Shown piece by piece: positions 54,321-62,732 of a stretch of 64,000 nucleotides of DNA; position 1 is the stretch's first letter; the number at the start of each line of letters is the position of its first letter. Made by a program: the position numbers and the translations under genes. This DNA comes from Streptomyces flavochromogenes. GTDB lineage: Bacteria; Actinomycetota; Actinomycetes; Streptomycetales; Streptomycetaceae. The notes beneath the pieces were generated by a model. That model was not told the DNA's origin and searched no databases. It saw nothing but the letters and a program-made list of their open reading frames with translations. The DNA lies in contig NZ_JNZO01000006.1 in NCBI RefSeq assembly GCF_000717595.1, positions 62,001 through 126,000 on the forward strand. The letters run 5' to 3'.

Positions 54321-54989
54321 ATGGCGACCCCCCACACCCGCACCCTGCTCCGCGCGGCGTTCGCCACCCTGGCGCTCGGCGGCGTGACCCTCGCCGGCGC
54401 CCCGGCAGCCTTCGCCGCGCCCGGCGACAACGGTGACGTCAAGGTTCACCGGCAGGGCACCCCCGACACCAGCCAGGCCAACGAGCCCCAGGTCGGATGT
54501 GTCTTCCGCTTCGCGGCCTTCAACTTCGACGGCCTGCAGAGCATCCAATGGAACATCTACGAGCAGCCCGGCCAGCCAGGCAACCAGGATCCGTCGCTGA
54601 AGAACGGCAGCATCGCCGTCGACAGCAACGGTGACGGACACACGGACGACATCACCGGCCTGGCGTCCGGCATGTACAAGGTCGAATGGACGTGGGTGGG
54701 CCAGAACGGCGCGGCGAAGTCGAAGGTCTTCCGGGTCAACTGCCCGAACGGTGGCAACGGCGGGAACGGCAACGGCGGGAACGGCAACGGCGGGAACGGC
54801 AACGGCGGTTACGGTCACCACAGGCCCCCGCACGGACCGGTCGGCGCCGGCGGCGGCGGCAGCGCGGAGGTCGCCGCCGACGACTCGTCCAACTTCGGCA
54901 TCGGGGCGGCCGTCGCCGCCGGTCTCGCCGGTACGGCCGGACTGGTCCTGATCCGCCGCTCGCGCCGCCGCGACAATGGCGCCGCGTAG
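54321..54989 (+). CDS. Secreted Asn/Gly-repeat protein with C-terminal membrane helix
   Basis: 222 aa. Signal peptide to about 32 (AFA|APG). A compact domain (PQVGCVFRFAAFNFDGLQSIQWNIYEQPG to FRVNCPN) has a Cys pair; then GNGGNGNGGNGNGG, a low-complexity repeat with 15-bp nucleotide periodicity around 54753-54812; then a C-terminal hydrophobic helix and RRSRRRDNG. The tail looks like a sorting-signal helix but no LPxTG/LAxTG motif is seen. Overlaps the class F sortase gene by 14 bp, suggesting the two act together. Confidence 0.78.
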   Translation: MATPHTRTLLRAAFATLALGGVTLAGAPAAFAAPGDNGDVKVHRQGTPDTSQANEPQVGCVFRFAAFNFDGLQSIQWNIYEQPGQPGNQDPSLKNGSIAVDSNGDGHTDDITGLASGMYKVEWTWVGQNGAAKSKVFRVNCPNGGNGGNGNGGNGNGGNGNGGYGHHRPPHGPVGAGGGGSAEVAADDSSNFGIGAAVAAGLAGTAGLVLIRRSRRRDNGAA

Positions 54990-55809
54990 GTCCTCGCGCC
55001 TCACGCGTCGCCAACGGCGCCTGTTCCGGCTCGTCAGGACCGTGGCGGTCACCGTGGCATTGGTGACCGGCTGCGTCTGGTGGGCCGGTGACGAGGAACC
55101 GGCCGGTGCGGCGCTCGCCGCACCGGCCGCTCCCGGCGGGGCGGGCGCGGCGGTCGGAGCGCCGGCGGCCCTGGATCACAAGGCGAAGCCCCAGACGAAG
55201 CCCGGGACGAAACCCGGGACGCAGCCCGAGGCGGGGCCGCAGGTGAGGTCCACGGTGAAACCGGAGGCGAAGCCCAGGGCGACGCCCAGGGCGAGGCCGA
55301 AGGCCGTACCGTCGCCCCGCCCCTCGCCCCCGCCCGCGCCGCTGGCCCGTTCGCGGCCGACCACCGTCGCCGTACCGGCCATCACCATCGAGGCCCCCGT
55401 GATGGAGCTCGGTCTCGACGCCGAAGGCCGGCTCGCCACACCGCCCATCGACAACCCCCTGGTCGTCGGCTGGTACGCGAAGGGGGTCACCCCGGGTGAG
55501 CGCGGGACCGCCGTCGTCGTCGGCCACCGTGACACCCGTACCGGCCCCGCCATCTTCGTCAGTCTCGACTCGCTCAGCCCCGGCAACACCGTCCGGGTCG
55601 CGCGCGCCGACGGCAAGGTCGCCGTCTTCACGGTCGACCGCGTCGTGACGTACGCCAAGAACGACTTCCCCGACAAGGAGGTGTACGGCTCCACCGGACG
55701 GCCCGAACTGCGGCTGCTCACCTGTGGCGGAGCCTTCGACCCCGGAAAGGGCTACGAGGCGAACATCGTCGTCTTCGCCCACCTCACGGACATCGACCAG
55801 CAGATCTGA
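54976..55809 (+). CDS. Class F sortase
   Basis: 277 aa. N-terminal basic cytoplasmic segment and TM helix (LVRTVAVTVALVTGCVWW, about 19-36), then a 60-residue Lys/Pro/Arg repeat linker (KPQTKPGTKPGTQPEAGP). The catalytic domain has His184 (VVVGHRDTRTG) and Cys250 (LLTCGG) in class F spacing. Class F sortases transpeptidate surface proteins or act as peptidases; the adjacent secreted protein is the candidate substrate. Start ATG 54976; in-frame with a good RBS-like GGCG only, so slightly uncertain. Confidence 0.9.
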   Translation: MAPRRSSRLTRRQRRLFRLVRTVAVTVALVTGCVWWAGDEEPAGAALAAPAAPGGAGAAVGAPAALDHKAKPQTKPGTKPGTQPEAGPQVRSTVKPEAKPRATPRARPKAVPSPRPSPPPAPLARSRPTTVAVPAITIEAPVMELGLDAEGRLATPPIDNPLVVGWYAKGVTPGERGTAVVVGHRDTRTGPAIFVSLDSLSPGNTVRVARADGKVAVFTVDRVVTYAKNDFPDKEVYGSTGRPELRLLTCGGAFDPGKGYEANIVVFAHLTDIDQQI

Positions 55810-56210
55810 ACCACGGTTCCGACGGACCCAGCCGCTCCGTCGGCCCCTCCCCGCCGCGTCCGGCGGGCCGCACCATCCGGTGCGCGCCCGCCGGGCGCGG
55901 CGTCGTGCCGGGACCCGCCCGGCGGAGAACCCGCCCTCGCGGCGGGAGCCCCACGCGCGAACCGGCGGGGGGAGTGCCCTCGCCGGGCGAACCCGGCAGG
56001 TCGGGAGCCCCCGCCCGCAACGCCGTCCAGGGTGCCGGGGCCGGTTCCGGCGCCCGGCGCCTGTCCGGTCCTGTCGTGGACAGTGGGTGCGTCAGGGCGG
56101 CACGATCGGTTCGGTACTGAGACCGGGGGCACGTCCGAAGACCCTGGCGCCCAAAAACTAACAGCGCTAGTTTGGGTGTCGAACCGGTCGGTAGTGTGAG
56201 GAGACATCGG
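55810..56210. other. GC-rich intergenic region with hairpins and operator
   Basis: No gene supported; short frames inside are shadow frames. Several G/C inverted stretches may terminate the sortase operon. AAACTA-ACAGCGC-TAGTTT at 56155-56173 is a 6-7-6 palindrome typical of TetR sites and lies 38 bp before the aldehyde dehydrogenase start. Confidence 0.5.
56155..56173. promoter_or_regulatory. Operator palindrome upstream of aldehyde dehydrogenase
   Basis: AAACTAACAGCGCTAGTTT: 6-bp arms around a 7-bp centre, in an AT-rich patch (CCAAAAACTA) that also looks like a core promoter. No TetR gene is adjacent, so the regulator would be encoded elsewhere. Confidence 0.5.
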
Positions 56211-57602
56211 ATGAAGGCGCACGACGCGATGTACATCGGCGGGGAGTGGCGGCCCGCCGCCGGTCCCGACACGATCGCCGTCCTCAACCCGGCGGACGAA
56301 CAGGTCATCGCCCACGTCCCGGCCGGCACCGCCGAGGACGTCGACGCGGCCGTTCGCGCCGCCCGCGCCGCCCTGCCCGGCTGGGCCGCGACCCCGCCCG
56401 CCGAGCGCGGCGCCCGGATCGCCGCCCTGCGCGACGCCCTCGCCGCCCGCGCGGAGCAGATCGCCGCCACCGTCACCGCCGAGCTCGGCGCTCCGCCGCA
56501 GCTCGCCGCCGCCGTGCACGCAGGACTGCCGATCGCCGTGGCGGGGACGTACGCGGACCTCGCCGCCACCCACTCCTTCGAGGAGAAGGTCGGCAACTCC
56601 ACCGTCTACTCCGAGCCCGTCGGCGTCGTGGCCGCGATCACCCCCTGGAACTTCCCGCTCCACCAGGTGGTCGCCAAGGTCGCCCCGGCCCTCGCCGCCG
56701 GCTGCACGACCGTCCTCAAGCCCGCCGAGGACACCCCGCTGACCGCCCAGCTCTTCGCCGAGGCCGTGCACGAGGCAGGCCTGCCCGCCGGCGTCTTCAA
56801 CCTGGTCACCGGCCTCGGCCCGGTCGCGGGGCAGGCCCTCGCCGAGCACCCCGACGTGGACCTCGTCTCCTTCACCGGCTCCACCGCCGTCGGCCGCCGC
56901 ATCGGCGCCCTCGCGGGCGGCGCCGTGAAGCGGGTCGCCCTCGAACTCGGCGGCAAGTCCGCCAACGTCATCCTGCCGAGCGCCGACCTCGCCAAGGCCG
57001 TCTCCGTCGGCGTCGCCAACGTGATGTCCAACTCCGGCCAGAAGTGCAGCGCCTGGACCCGGATGCTGATCCCCGCGGACCGGTACGAGGAGGCGGTGGC
57101 GCTCGCCGCCGAGGCCGTCGCCAAGTACGTCCCCGGCGAGCGCCTCGGCCCCCTGGTCAACGCCAAGCAGCGGCAGCGGGTCCGCGGCTACATCGAGAAG
57201 GGCGTCGAGGAGGGCGCCCGGCTCGTCGCCGGCGGCCCCGAGGCCCCCCTGGAGACCGGCTACTACGTCTCCCCGACCGTCTTCGCCGATGTCACCCCGG
57301 AGATGACCATCGCGCAGGAGGAGATCTTCGGACCGGTCGTCTCGCTCCTCCGGTACGAGGACGAGGAGGAGGCCCTCGCCATCGCCAACGGCACCGTCTA
57401 CGGCCTCGCCGGAGCGGTCTGGGGCGACCCCGAGGAGGCCGTCGCCTTCGCCCGCCGCATGGAGGCCGGCCAGGTCGACATCAACGGCGGCCGGTTCAAC
57501 CCGCTGGCCCCCTTCGGCGGGTACAAGCAGTCCGGCGTGGGCCGGGAGCTCGGCGCGCACGGCCTCACCGAGTACCTCCAGACCAAGTCCCTGCAGTTCT
57601 GA
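56211..57602 (+). CDS. NAD(P)-dependent aldehyde dehydrogenase
   Basis: 463 aa from ATG 56211 (MKAHDAMYIGGEWR), RBS GAGGAG 7 bp upstream. ALDH motifs: ITPWNFPLHQ, KPAEDTPLTA, FTGSTAVGRRIG, ELGGKSANVIL with the general-base Glu, SNSGQKCSAW with the nucleophile Cys, EEIFGPVVSLLRY, and NPLAPFGGYKQSGVGRE. It oxidises an aldehyde to the acid and is paired with the alcohol dehydrogenase 157 bp downstream. Confidence 0.95.
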   Translation: MKAHDAMYIGGEWRPAAGPDTIAVLNPADEQVIAHVPAGTAEDVDAAVRAARAALPGWAATPPAERGARIAALRDALAARAEQIAATVTAELGAPPQLAAAVHAGLPIAVAGTYADLAATHSFEEKVGNSTVYSEPVGVVAAITPWNFPLHQVVAKVAPALAAGCTTVLKPAEDTPLTAQLFAEAVHEAGLPAGVFNLVTGLGPVAGQALAEHPDVDLVSFTGSTAVGRRIGALAGGAVKRVALELGGKSANVILPSADLAKAVSVGVANVMSNSGQKCSAWTRMLIPADRYEEAVALAAEAVAKYVPGERLGPLVNAKQRQRVRGYIEKGVEEGARLVAGGPEAPLETGYYVSPTVFADVTPEMTIAQEEIFGPVVSLLRYEDEEEALAIANGTVYGLAGAVWGDPEEAVAFARRMEAGQVDINGGRFNPLAPFGGYKQSGVGRELGAHGLTEYLQTKSLQF

Positions 57603-57638
57603 GCCGCCCACCGGCCCGCCGGGCTCCACTGACCCGAT

Positions 57639-57709
57639 CGGCCCGACTGGCCCCACCGGCCCGACCGATCCCCCGGCCCGAACCGGCCCGACTGGCCCCA
57701 CCGGCCCGA
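57639..57709. repeat. Direct repeat pair between the two dehydrogenase genes
   Basis: A 26-bp block (CGGCCCGACTGGCCCCAC followed by CGGCCCGA) occurs identically at 57639-57664 and 57684-57709, 45 bp apart, inside a larger CGGCCCGA-rich stretch. Confidence 0.8.
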
Positions 57710-57759
57710 TCTGCCCCGTCGTTCCGCCCCGTCCACGCGACTCCCGAGGAGCACCGCAC

Positions 57760-58848
57760 GTGAGCCTGATCCGCGCCGCCGTCCTGCCCTCCGTCGGCTC
57801 CCCGCTGGAGATCACCGGCATCGAACTCCCCGAACCGGGCCCCGGCCAGGTCCGGGTCCGGCTCGCGGCCGCCGGCGTCTGTCACTCCGACCTGTCGCTC
57901 TCCAACGGCACCATGCGCGTGCCGGTGCCCGCCGTCCTCGGCCACGAGGGCGCGGGGACCGTCGTCTCCGTCGGCGAGGGCGTCACCCACGTCGCCCCGG
58001 GCGACGGTGTCGTGCTCAACTGGGCGCCCTCCTGCGGAGACTGCCACCCCTGCGCGCTCGGCGAGGTCTGGCTCTGCGTCAACGCGCTCACCGGCACCGC
58101 GAACATCCACGCCCGCACCCAGGACGGCAGGGACCTCCATCCCGGTCTCAACGTCGCCGCCTTCGCCGAGGAGACCGTCGTCGCCGCGGGCTGCGTCCTC
58201 CCGGTGCCCGACGGCGTGCCGCTCACCGACGCCGCCCTCCTCGGCTGCGCCGTCCTCACCGGCTGGGGCGCGGTCCACCACTCCGCCCGGGTCCGCGAGG
58301 GCGAGACGGTGGCGGTGTTCGGCGTCGGCGGGGTGGGGCTCGCCACGCTCCAGGCCGCCCGGATCGCGGGCGCCTCGACGATCGTCGCCGTGGACGTCTC
58401 CCCGGAGAAGGAGGCGCTCGCGCGGGCGGCCGGGGCCACCGAGTACGTCGTCGCCTCGGAGACGACGGCGAAGGAGGTCCGGAGGCTGACGGGGGGCCAC
58501 GGCGTCGACGTGGCCGTCGAGTGCGTCGGGCGCGCCGTCACCATCCGTGCCGCCTGGGACTCCACCCGACGCGGCGGCCGCACCACGGTCGTCGGCATCG
58601 GCGGCAAGGACCAGCAGGTCACCTTCAACGCCCTGGAGATCTTCCACTGGGGCCGCACCCTCGCGGGCTGCGTCTACGGCAACTCGAACCCGGCCGTCGA
58701 CCTGCCGGTCCTCGCCGAGCACATCCGCGCCGGCCGGCTCGACCTGAGCGCGCTCGTCACCGAGCGGATCACCCTGGACGGGATCCCGGGCGCCTTCGAG
58801 AACATGCTCGCGGGCAAGGGCGGCCGGGCCCTGGTGGTCTTCCCCTGA
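57760..58848 (+). CDS. Zn-dependent alcohol dehydrogenase (MDR superfamily)
   Basis: 362 aa. Catalytic zinc region VCHSDLSL with Cys and LGHEGAG with His-Glu; structural zinc loop CGDCHPCALGEVWLC (four Cys); NAD(P) fold VAVFGVGGVGLATLQ. It oxidises an alcohol to the aldehyde used by the preceding enzyme. GTG 57760 follows GAGGAG. In S. coelicolor a similar pair is adjacent (recollection), so this is core chromosome. Confidence 0.95.
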   Translation: MSLIRAAVLPSVGSPLEITGIELPEPGPGQVRVRLAAAGVCHSDLSLSNGTMRVPVPAVLGHEGAGTVVSVGEGVTHVAPGDGVVLNWAPSCGDCHPCALGEVWLCVNALTGTANIHARTQDGRDLHPGLNVAAFAEETVVAAGCVLPVPDGVPLTDAALLGCAVLTGWGAVHHSARVREGETVAVFGVGGVGLATLQAARIAGASTIVAVDVSPEKEALARAAGATEYVVASETTAKEVRRLTGGHGVDVAVECVGRAVTIRAAWDSTRRGGRTTVVGIGGKDQQVTFNALEIFHWGRTLAGCVYGNSNPAVDLPVLAEHIRAGRLDLSALVTERITLDGIPGAFENMLAGKGGRALVVFP

Positions 58849-58865
58849 CACCGGGCGGCCACGCC

Positions 58866-58909
58866 CGCGCGGAAGCCCGTACCGGCGTACCGGTACGGGC
58901 TTCCGCGCG
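58866..58909 (+). terminator. 20-bp perfect hairpin terminator
   Basis: Left arm 58866-58885 and right arm 58890-58909 are perfectly complementary (20 bp) with loop CGTA. Among the strongest hairpins in the window; ends the alcohol dehydrogenase transcript. Confidence 0.85.
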
Positions 58910-59048
58910 TCACCCGTCAACGCGCCTCACGCATCATGTCGCGTCACGCATCACGTCGCGTCAGGGGTCACGGCATGCCACGGGCCACGTCATGCCATGG
59001 ATCGAGGCCGCCTCACAGGGCGCGGTCACCTCACAGAGCGCGGTCGCG
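58910..59048. repeat. Degenerate repeat stretch after the operon terminator
   Basis: Tandem near-copies such as TCACGCATCATGTCGCG/TCACGCATCACGTCGCG and CCTCACAGGGCGCGGT/CCTCACAGAGCGCGGT cover this gap up to the stop of the reductase gene. No gene. It may be a terminator region or regulatory repeats. Confidence 0.6.
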
Positions 59049-60008
59049 TCACAGGTCGAGCACGAGCCGCGCGCCGCGCGAGCGCCCCACGCAGATCATC
59101 ATCGTCGCCCCCGAGGCCTTCTCGTCCTCGCCGAGGACGGAGTCGTGGTGCTCGGGCGTACCGGCGATCACCTTCGTCTCACAGGTGCCGCAGAAGCCCT
59201 CCTCACAGGAGTACGCGACACCGGGGACCACCTCGCGCACGGCGTCGAGCAGGGTGCGACCGGGCGGGACGTGCACGGTCCGGCCACTCCGCCGCAGTTC
59301 CGCCTCGAAGCCGCCGCCGGTCCCGGAGTCCTCGCCGGAGCCCCCTCCGGGGTGCGGGGCCGGCGCCGCCCCGAACCGCTCTGTGTGCAGGCGACCCGTC
59401 CACCGTTCCTCCACCGCCCGCAGCAGTCCCTCGGGCCCGCAGCAGTACACGGCCGTCTCCGCCGGGAGCCCCGCCAGGACGTCGTCCAGATCGGGCAGCC
59501 CCGCCGTGTCCTGCGGGACGAGGGTGACCCCGGGGAGTGCGGCGAGCTCCTCGCGGTACGCCATGGCCGGCAGGCTCCGGCCCCCGTACAGCAGGGACCA
59601 CGACCCCGGCGGAAGCGAGCGGACCATCGGAAGCAGCGGGGTGATGCCGATGCCGCCCGCGATGAACAGATACCGCTCGGCGGGCACCAGCGGGAAGCGG
59701 TTGAACGGGCCCCGCACCCCGAGGACCGTGCCCGCGCCGACGGCGGTGTGGACCTCCTCCGACCCGCCCCGGCCGGCGCGCTCCCGCAGCACCCCGAGCC
59801 GGTACGTGCTCCGGTCCGCGGGGTCCCCGCAGAGCGAGTAGTGCCGGACAGCCCCGGACGGCAGCGTCACCTCCAGATGTGCGCCGGGCTCCCACGGGGC
59901 CAGCTCGGCGCCCGTGGGGTCGGTGAGGACGAGCCCCACGACGCCGTCGGCCTCGGGGACGACCGACCGGACCGTGAGCCGGGCGGTGAGCGGGACTGTG
60001 GTGGACAT
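59049..60008 (-). CDS. Flavin/2Fe-2S reductase (PDR/VanB family)
   Basis: 319 aa from ATG 60008 (MSTTVPLTARLTVRSV). FMN-binding domain with HYSLCGDPAD (RxYSL variant), NAD-binding YLFIAGGIGITPLLPM, and a C-terminal plant-type ferredoxin domain CEEGFCGTCETKV with the final Cys in MICVGRS. It moves electrons from NAD(P)H to an oxygenase. Two bases separate it from the permease gene, so it is the last gene of the iron-oxidase operon; it probably feeds the Rieske protein or the oxidase. Confidence 0.93.
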   Translation of the reverse strand: MSTTVPLTARLTVRSVVPEADGVVGLVLTDPTGAELAPWEPGAHLEVTLPSGAVRHYSLCGDPADRSTYRLGVLRERAGRGGSEEVHTAVGAGTVLGVRGPFNRFPLVPAERYLFIAGGIGITPLLPMVRSLPPGSWSLLYGGRSLPAMAYREELAALPGVTLVPQDTAGLPDLDDVLAGLPAETAVYCCGPEGLLRAVEERWTGRLHTERFGAAPAPHPGGGSGEDSGTGGGFEAELRRSGRTVHVPPGRTLLDAVREVVPGVAYSCEEGFCGTCETKVIAGTPEHHDSVLGEDEKASGATMMICVGRSRGARLVLDL

Positions 60009-60010
60009 CG

Positions 60011-61462
60011 TCACCTCGAAACTCGTGTCGGTGGCAGCAGCGGCTCCGGCCATACCCGGCACAGCGCCCCGTACAGCACGGCGGCGACCGTGAAGGAGGC
60101 CGGCAGACTCAGGTCGACCCCACCCGTGAGATCGGTCAACGGGCCCGTGTACAGAGGGTTGTTGACCCAGAGGACCCCGACGACCGAGCCGAGCGCGAAG
60201 GCCGTGGCGGCCCGCGGGTTGACCCCGCCGGTGTACCAGTACCGGCCGCCGCCGCCCGTGGTGAACGTGCGCAGCGCCTCCGCGTCGTACCGGCCCCGGT
60301 GGAGCACGTACCCGACGAAGAGCACGGCAGCCCACGGGGCGACGACGGTGAGCAGCAGCGTCACGAACGCCGACATCGCGTCCATGGCGTCGTACACGAC
60401 CGCCCCGAGGTACAGCACGGCCGCCGCGAGCACCGCGACCACCGTGGTGACGCCGGTCCGTGAGGAGCGCCAGAACACGGAGTTGGCGGAGAGCCCGGCC
60501 GCGTACAGACAGAGCCCGGCCTGCGGCAGGGTGCCCGCGAAGCCGAAGACGACGACCGCGACCGCGAACCAGCCGGGCACCGCGTCCGTCAGCCCCTGGA
60601 GCCAGGGTTCGTCGGGGACGGGGAAGAGGGTCGTCACGTACGCGCCGGTGAGCAGCGCGGCGAGACTGCTGAGGAACATGGAGATCCCGCTGGCCCGCAC
60701 GACCCGGCCGGTGGACGTGGAGGCGGGCATGAAGCGGGTGTAGTCGCCCTGGAAGGTGGCGTACGACAGGGGCACGGTGGCGGAGGCGGTCGCCGCGAGC
60801 AGCCAGGTGTGCAGGGTGCTGTCGAGCGCGAGCGTCCCGCCGGAGTAGCCCGCGTCGAACTCCGGGGCGAGGACGAGCACGGTGCCGAGGAGGACCGCGC
60901 CGCCGGTGACCGCGGTGACCTTGTACGTACGGACGAGGGTCTCGTGGCCGCGGACGGCGACCAGTGCGACCGCCGCCGCCGTCACGAACATCGCGGCGGT
61001 CAGCGCGCCGGGGCCCGTGGGGGTGGAGAACAGCCGGTGGCCGGCGACCATGACGGCGGTGCCGCCCGTCCACACGGCGATGGCGAAGAAGCCGAGCGCA
61101 GTCACCACCGTGAGGACGTTGCCGACGACCCTGCCCCGTACGCCGAAGTGCGCGCCGCTCGACACGGGATCGTTGGTGCCGGTCCGGACGCCGAAGCGGG
61201 CGAGCGGGGCGAGCAGTGCCGTTCCGACGGCCACGCCGACGGCGATGGCGCTCGCCGAGGCCCACCAGCCGAGGCCGAAGACGACGGGCAGCGCGCCGAG
61301 CACGACCGTGCCGAAGGAGAACTGCGCGGAGGGCCAGATCCAGCCGAAGTCGCCCGGGGACGAGGTGCGTTCGGCCTCGGGCACCGGCGCGATGCCGTCG
61401 TGGTCGACCGCCGCACGGGGCGGCGCCACGGTGGACGCCGCCCCGGTCGGTGTGGTGGTCAT
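60011..61462 (-). CDS. NCS1 family permease (CodB-like)
   Basis: 483 aa, about twelve membrane helices. NCS1 features: FGWIWPSAQFSFGTVVLG, NDPVSSGAHFGVRG and YTGGVNPRAATAFALGSVVG. Transports nucleobases, hydantoins or related N-heterocycles with a cation. It overlaps the Rieske gene (ATGA) in the operon, which suggests that the pathway substrate or product is a nucleobase-like compound. Confidence 0.92.
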   Translation of the reverse strand: MTTTPTGAASTVAPPRAAVDHDGIAPVPEAERTSSPGDFGWIWPSAQFSFGTVVLGALPVVFGLGWWASASAIAVGVAVGTALLAPLARFGVRTGTNDPVSSGAHFGVRGRVVGNVLTVVTALGFFAIAVWTGGTAVMVAGHRLFSTPTGPGALTAAMFVTAAAVALVAVRGHETLVRTYKVTAVTGGAVLLGTVLVLAPEFDAGYSGGTLALDSTLHTWLLAATASATVPLSYATFQGDYTRFMPASTSTGRVVRASGISMFLSSLAALLTGAYVTTLFPVPDEPWLQGLTDAVPGWFAVAVVVFGFAGTLPQAGLCLYAAGLSANSVFWRSSRTGVTTVVAVLAAAVLYLGAVVYDAMDAMSAFVTLLLTVVAPWAAVLFVGYVLHRGRYDAEALRTFTTGGGGRYWYTGGVNPRAATAFALGSVVGVLWVNNPLYTGPLTDLTGGVDLSLPASFTVAAVLYGALCRVWPEPLLPPTRVSR

Positions 61463-61839
61463 GAGGCGCCCCCGGACGGGGCCATCCCGGGCGCGGCCGC
61501 TCGGGTGGCGGCGGCCGCGTCACTGTCGTGCGTGGGGTCGCGCTGCTCGGGCACGCCGAGGTCCCCGGGCAGCACGTCCACCACGCGGAGGGCCGCGCAC
61601 GCGGCTCCGGCCAGGCGTTCCCCGCTGGTGAGGTCGAAGGTGGTGTGGTGCAGGGGGCAGGTGATCCGCAGCCTGTCCCCGTCGACCCTGCCGTACTTGA
61701 GCCGGCCCCCGCGGTGGGGGCAGACGGCGGCCGCGAGGACCTTGCGGCCGCCGACCTCGACGAGGACCAGGTCCTCGGTCACCTGGCGGACTGTGGGCTC
61801 GTCGGAGTCCCGCCGCCGCCCCGCGGGCACGGCCGTCAT
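61459..61839 (-). CDS. Rieske [2Fe-2S] protein
   Basis: 126 aa. Cluster motif CPHRGGRL ... CPLHHTTFD: two Cys and two His ligands in the standard CxH-x16-17-CxxH spacing. Resembles free-standing Rieske ferredoxins that pass electrons to oxygenases. A Ser/Ala/Asp-rich tail of about 30 residues is unusual. ATG 61839 overlaps the oxidase stop (ATGA). Confidence 0.93.
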   Translation of the reverse strand: MTAVPAGRRRDSDEPTVRQVTEDLVLVEVGGRKVLAAAVCPHRGGRLKYGRVDGDRLRITCPLHHTTFDLTSGERLAGAACAALRVVDVLPGDLGVPEQRDPTHDSDAAAATRAAAPGMAPSGGAS

Positions 61840-62732
61840 GCGACGGTCTCCCGGGCTCGCGCGACGGCCGCCTCCGTGGCCGTGCCGACGATGTCGGAGG
61901 CCAGTCGCACGCCCGCCCAGATCTTCGCCAGGTCCGGCTCCTCGAGCGACCGGATCGCCGTACGCATATGACTGCTGTGGTACGAGTCGATGTAGAGGTG
62001 CTCGGTGTAGTAGGCGTCGTGGGTGATCCCGAGCCGCCGCGCCGCCCGGGCGAAGCTCTGGAAGGCGTACAGCACACTGGTCTCGAAGTAGGCGTACGCG
62101 CCCAGGAAGTACTGGGGCGAAGGGGCCCGGCTCGCCAGCCAGTGGAACATGTTGACGTAGGCGAAGCACTCGGGGGTCGTCTCGTCGAGGTAGTCGTCGA
62201 GCCGGAGGCTCATGCCGAGCTCGGTGAGCAGGTCGCGGTAGAGCTGGGAGTGCGCCTTCTCCTCGTTGCCGCAGCCGAGTTCGTCGATGAGGACGCGGAA
62301 GACCGCCATCGCCGAGCGGTACGGGAGCCGGGGCACGACCGGGAGCAGCGACTCCGACTCGGTGAGACCGTCGAGCGCGAACTGGCGCACCACGACCTTG
62401 AACTGGTCGAGCGTCGCGTGCTCGGCGAGGAAGGTGGCGCTCTCCGGGAGCGAGGCCTCCTCCTCGGCGAGGAACTCCTTGAGCGCCTGAAGGAGCTCGC
62501 CGGGCGAGCCGAACCGGGGCGCGGAGGTCTCGTACGCCCGTGCCTTGGGCAGGATCCAGCGCTCCTCGATCGCGGTCATCGAGCCGTAGTCGCCGAGGTT
62601 GGGGACCCGCCGGTAGAGGCTGTGCAGCTCGCGCTGGGAGGTCGCGGCCGGGGCGGTGATCGAGTGCGCGGCCACCGGCGGGGCGGACGCGGCCGGCGGG
62701 GACGCGGAGGGAGCGGCGGGGGTGGTGCTCAT
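61836..62732 (-). CDS. Heme-oxygenase-like iron-containing oxidase (HDO family)
   Basis: 298 aa. After a Pro/Ala/Ser-rich 30-residue N-terminus the all-helical fold shows candidate metal ligands: Glu in DGLTESESLLP, Glu/His in NEEKAHSQLYRD, Glu in YAYFETSVLY, Glu/His in YYTEHLYIDSYHSSHM. Characterised relatives (UndA, BesC, SznF) bind non-heme diiron and cleave C-C or C-N bonds or hydroxylate. It is encoded between the DapA-like lyase and the Rieske protein, all overlapping, so it is the likely central oxidase. Confidence 0.85.
   Translation of the reverse strand: MSTTPAAPSASPPAASAPPVAAHSITAPAATSQRELHSLYRRVPNLGDYGSMTAIEERWILPKARAYETSAPRFGSPGELLQALKEFLAEEEASLPESATFLAEHATLDQFKVVVRQFALDGLTESESLLPVVPRLPYRSAMAVFRVLIDELGCGNEEKAHSQLYRDLLTELGMSLRLDDYLDETTPECFAYVNMFHWLASRAPSPQYFLGAYAYFETSVLYAFQSFARAARRLGITHDAYYTEHLYIDSYHSSHMRTAIRSLEEPDLAKIWAGVRLASDIVGTATEAAVARARETVA

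Noticed and set aside
55905..56120. Short Arg/Gly/Pro frame after the sortase gene
   Set aside because: Composition is that of a shadow frame in GC-rich non-coding DNA.
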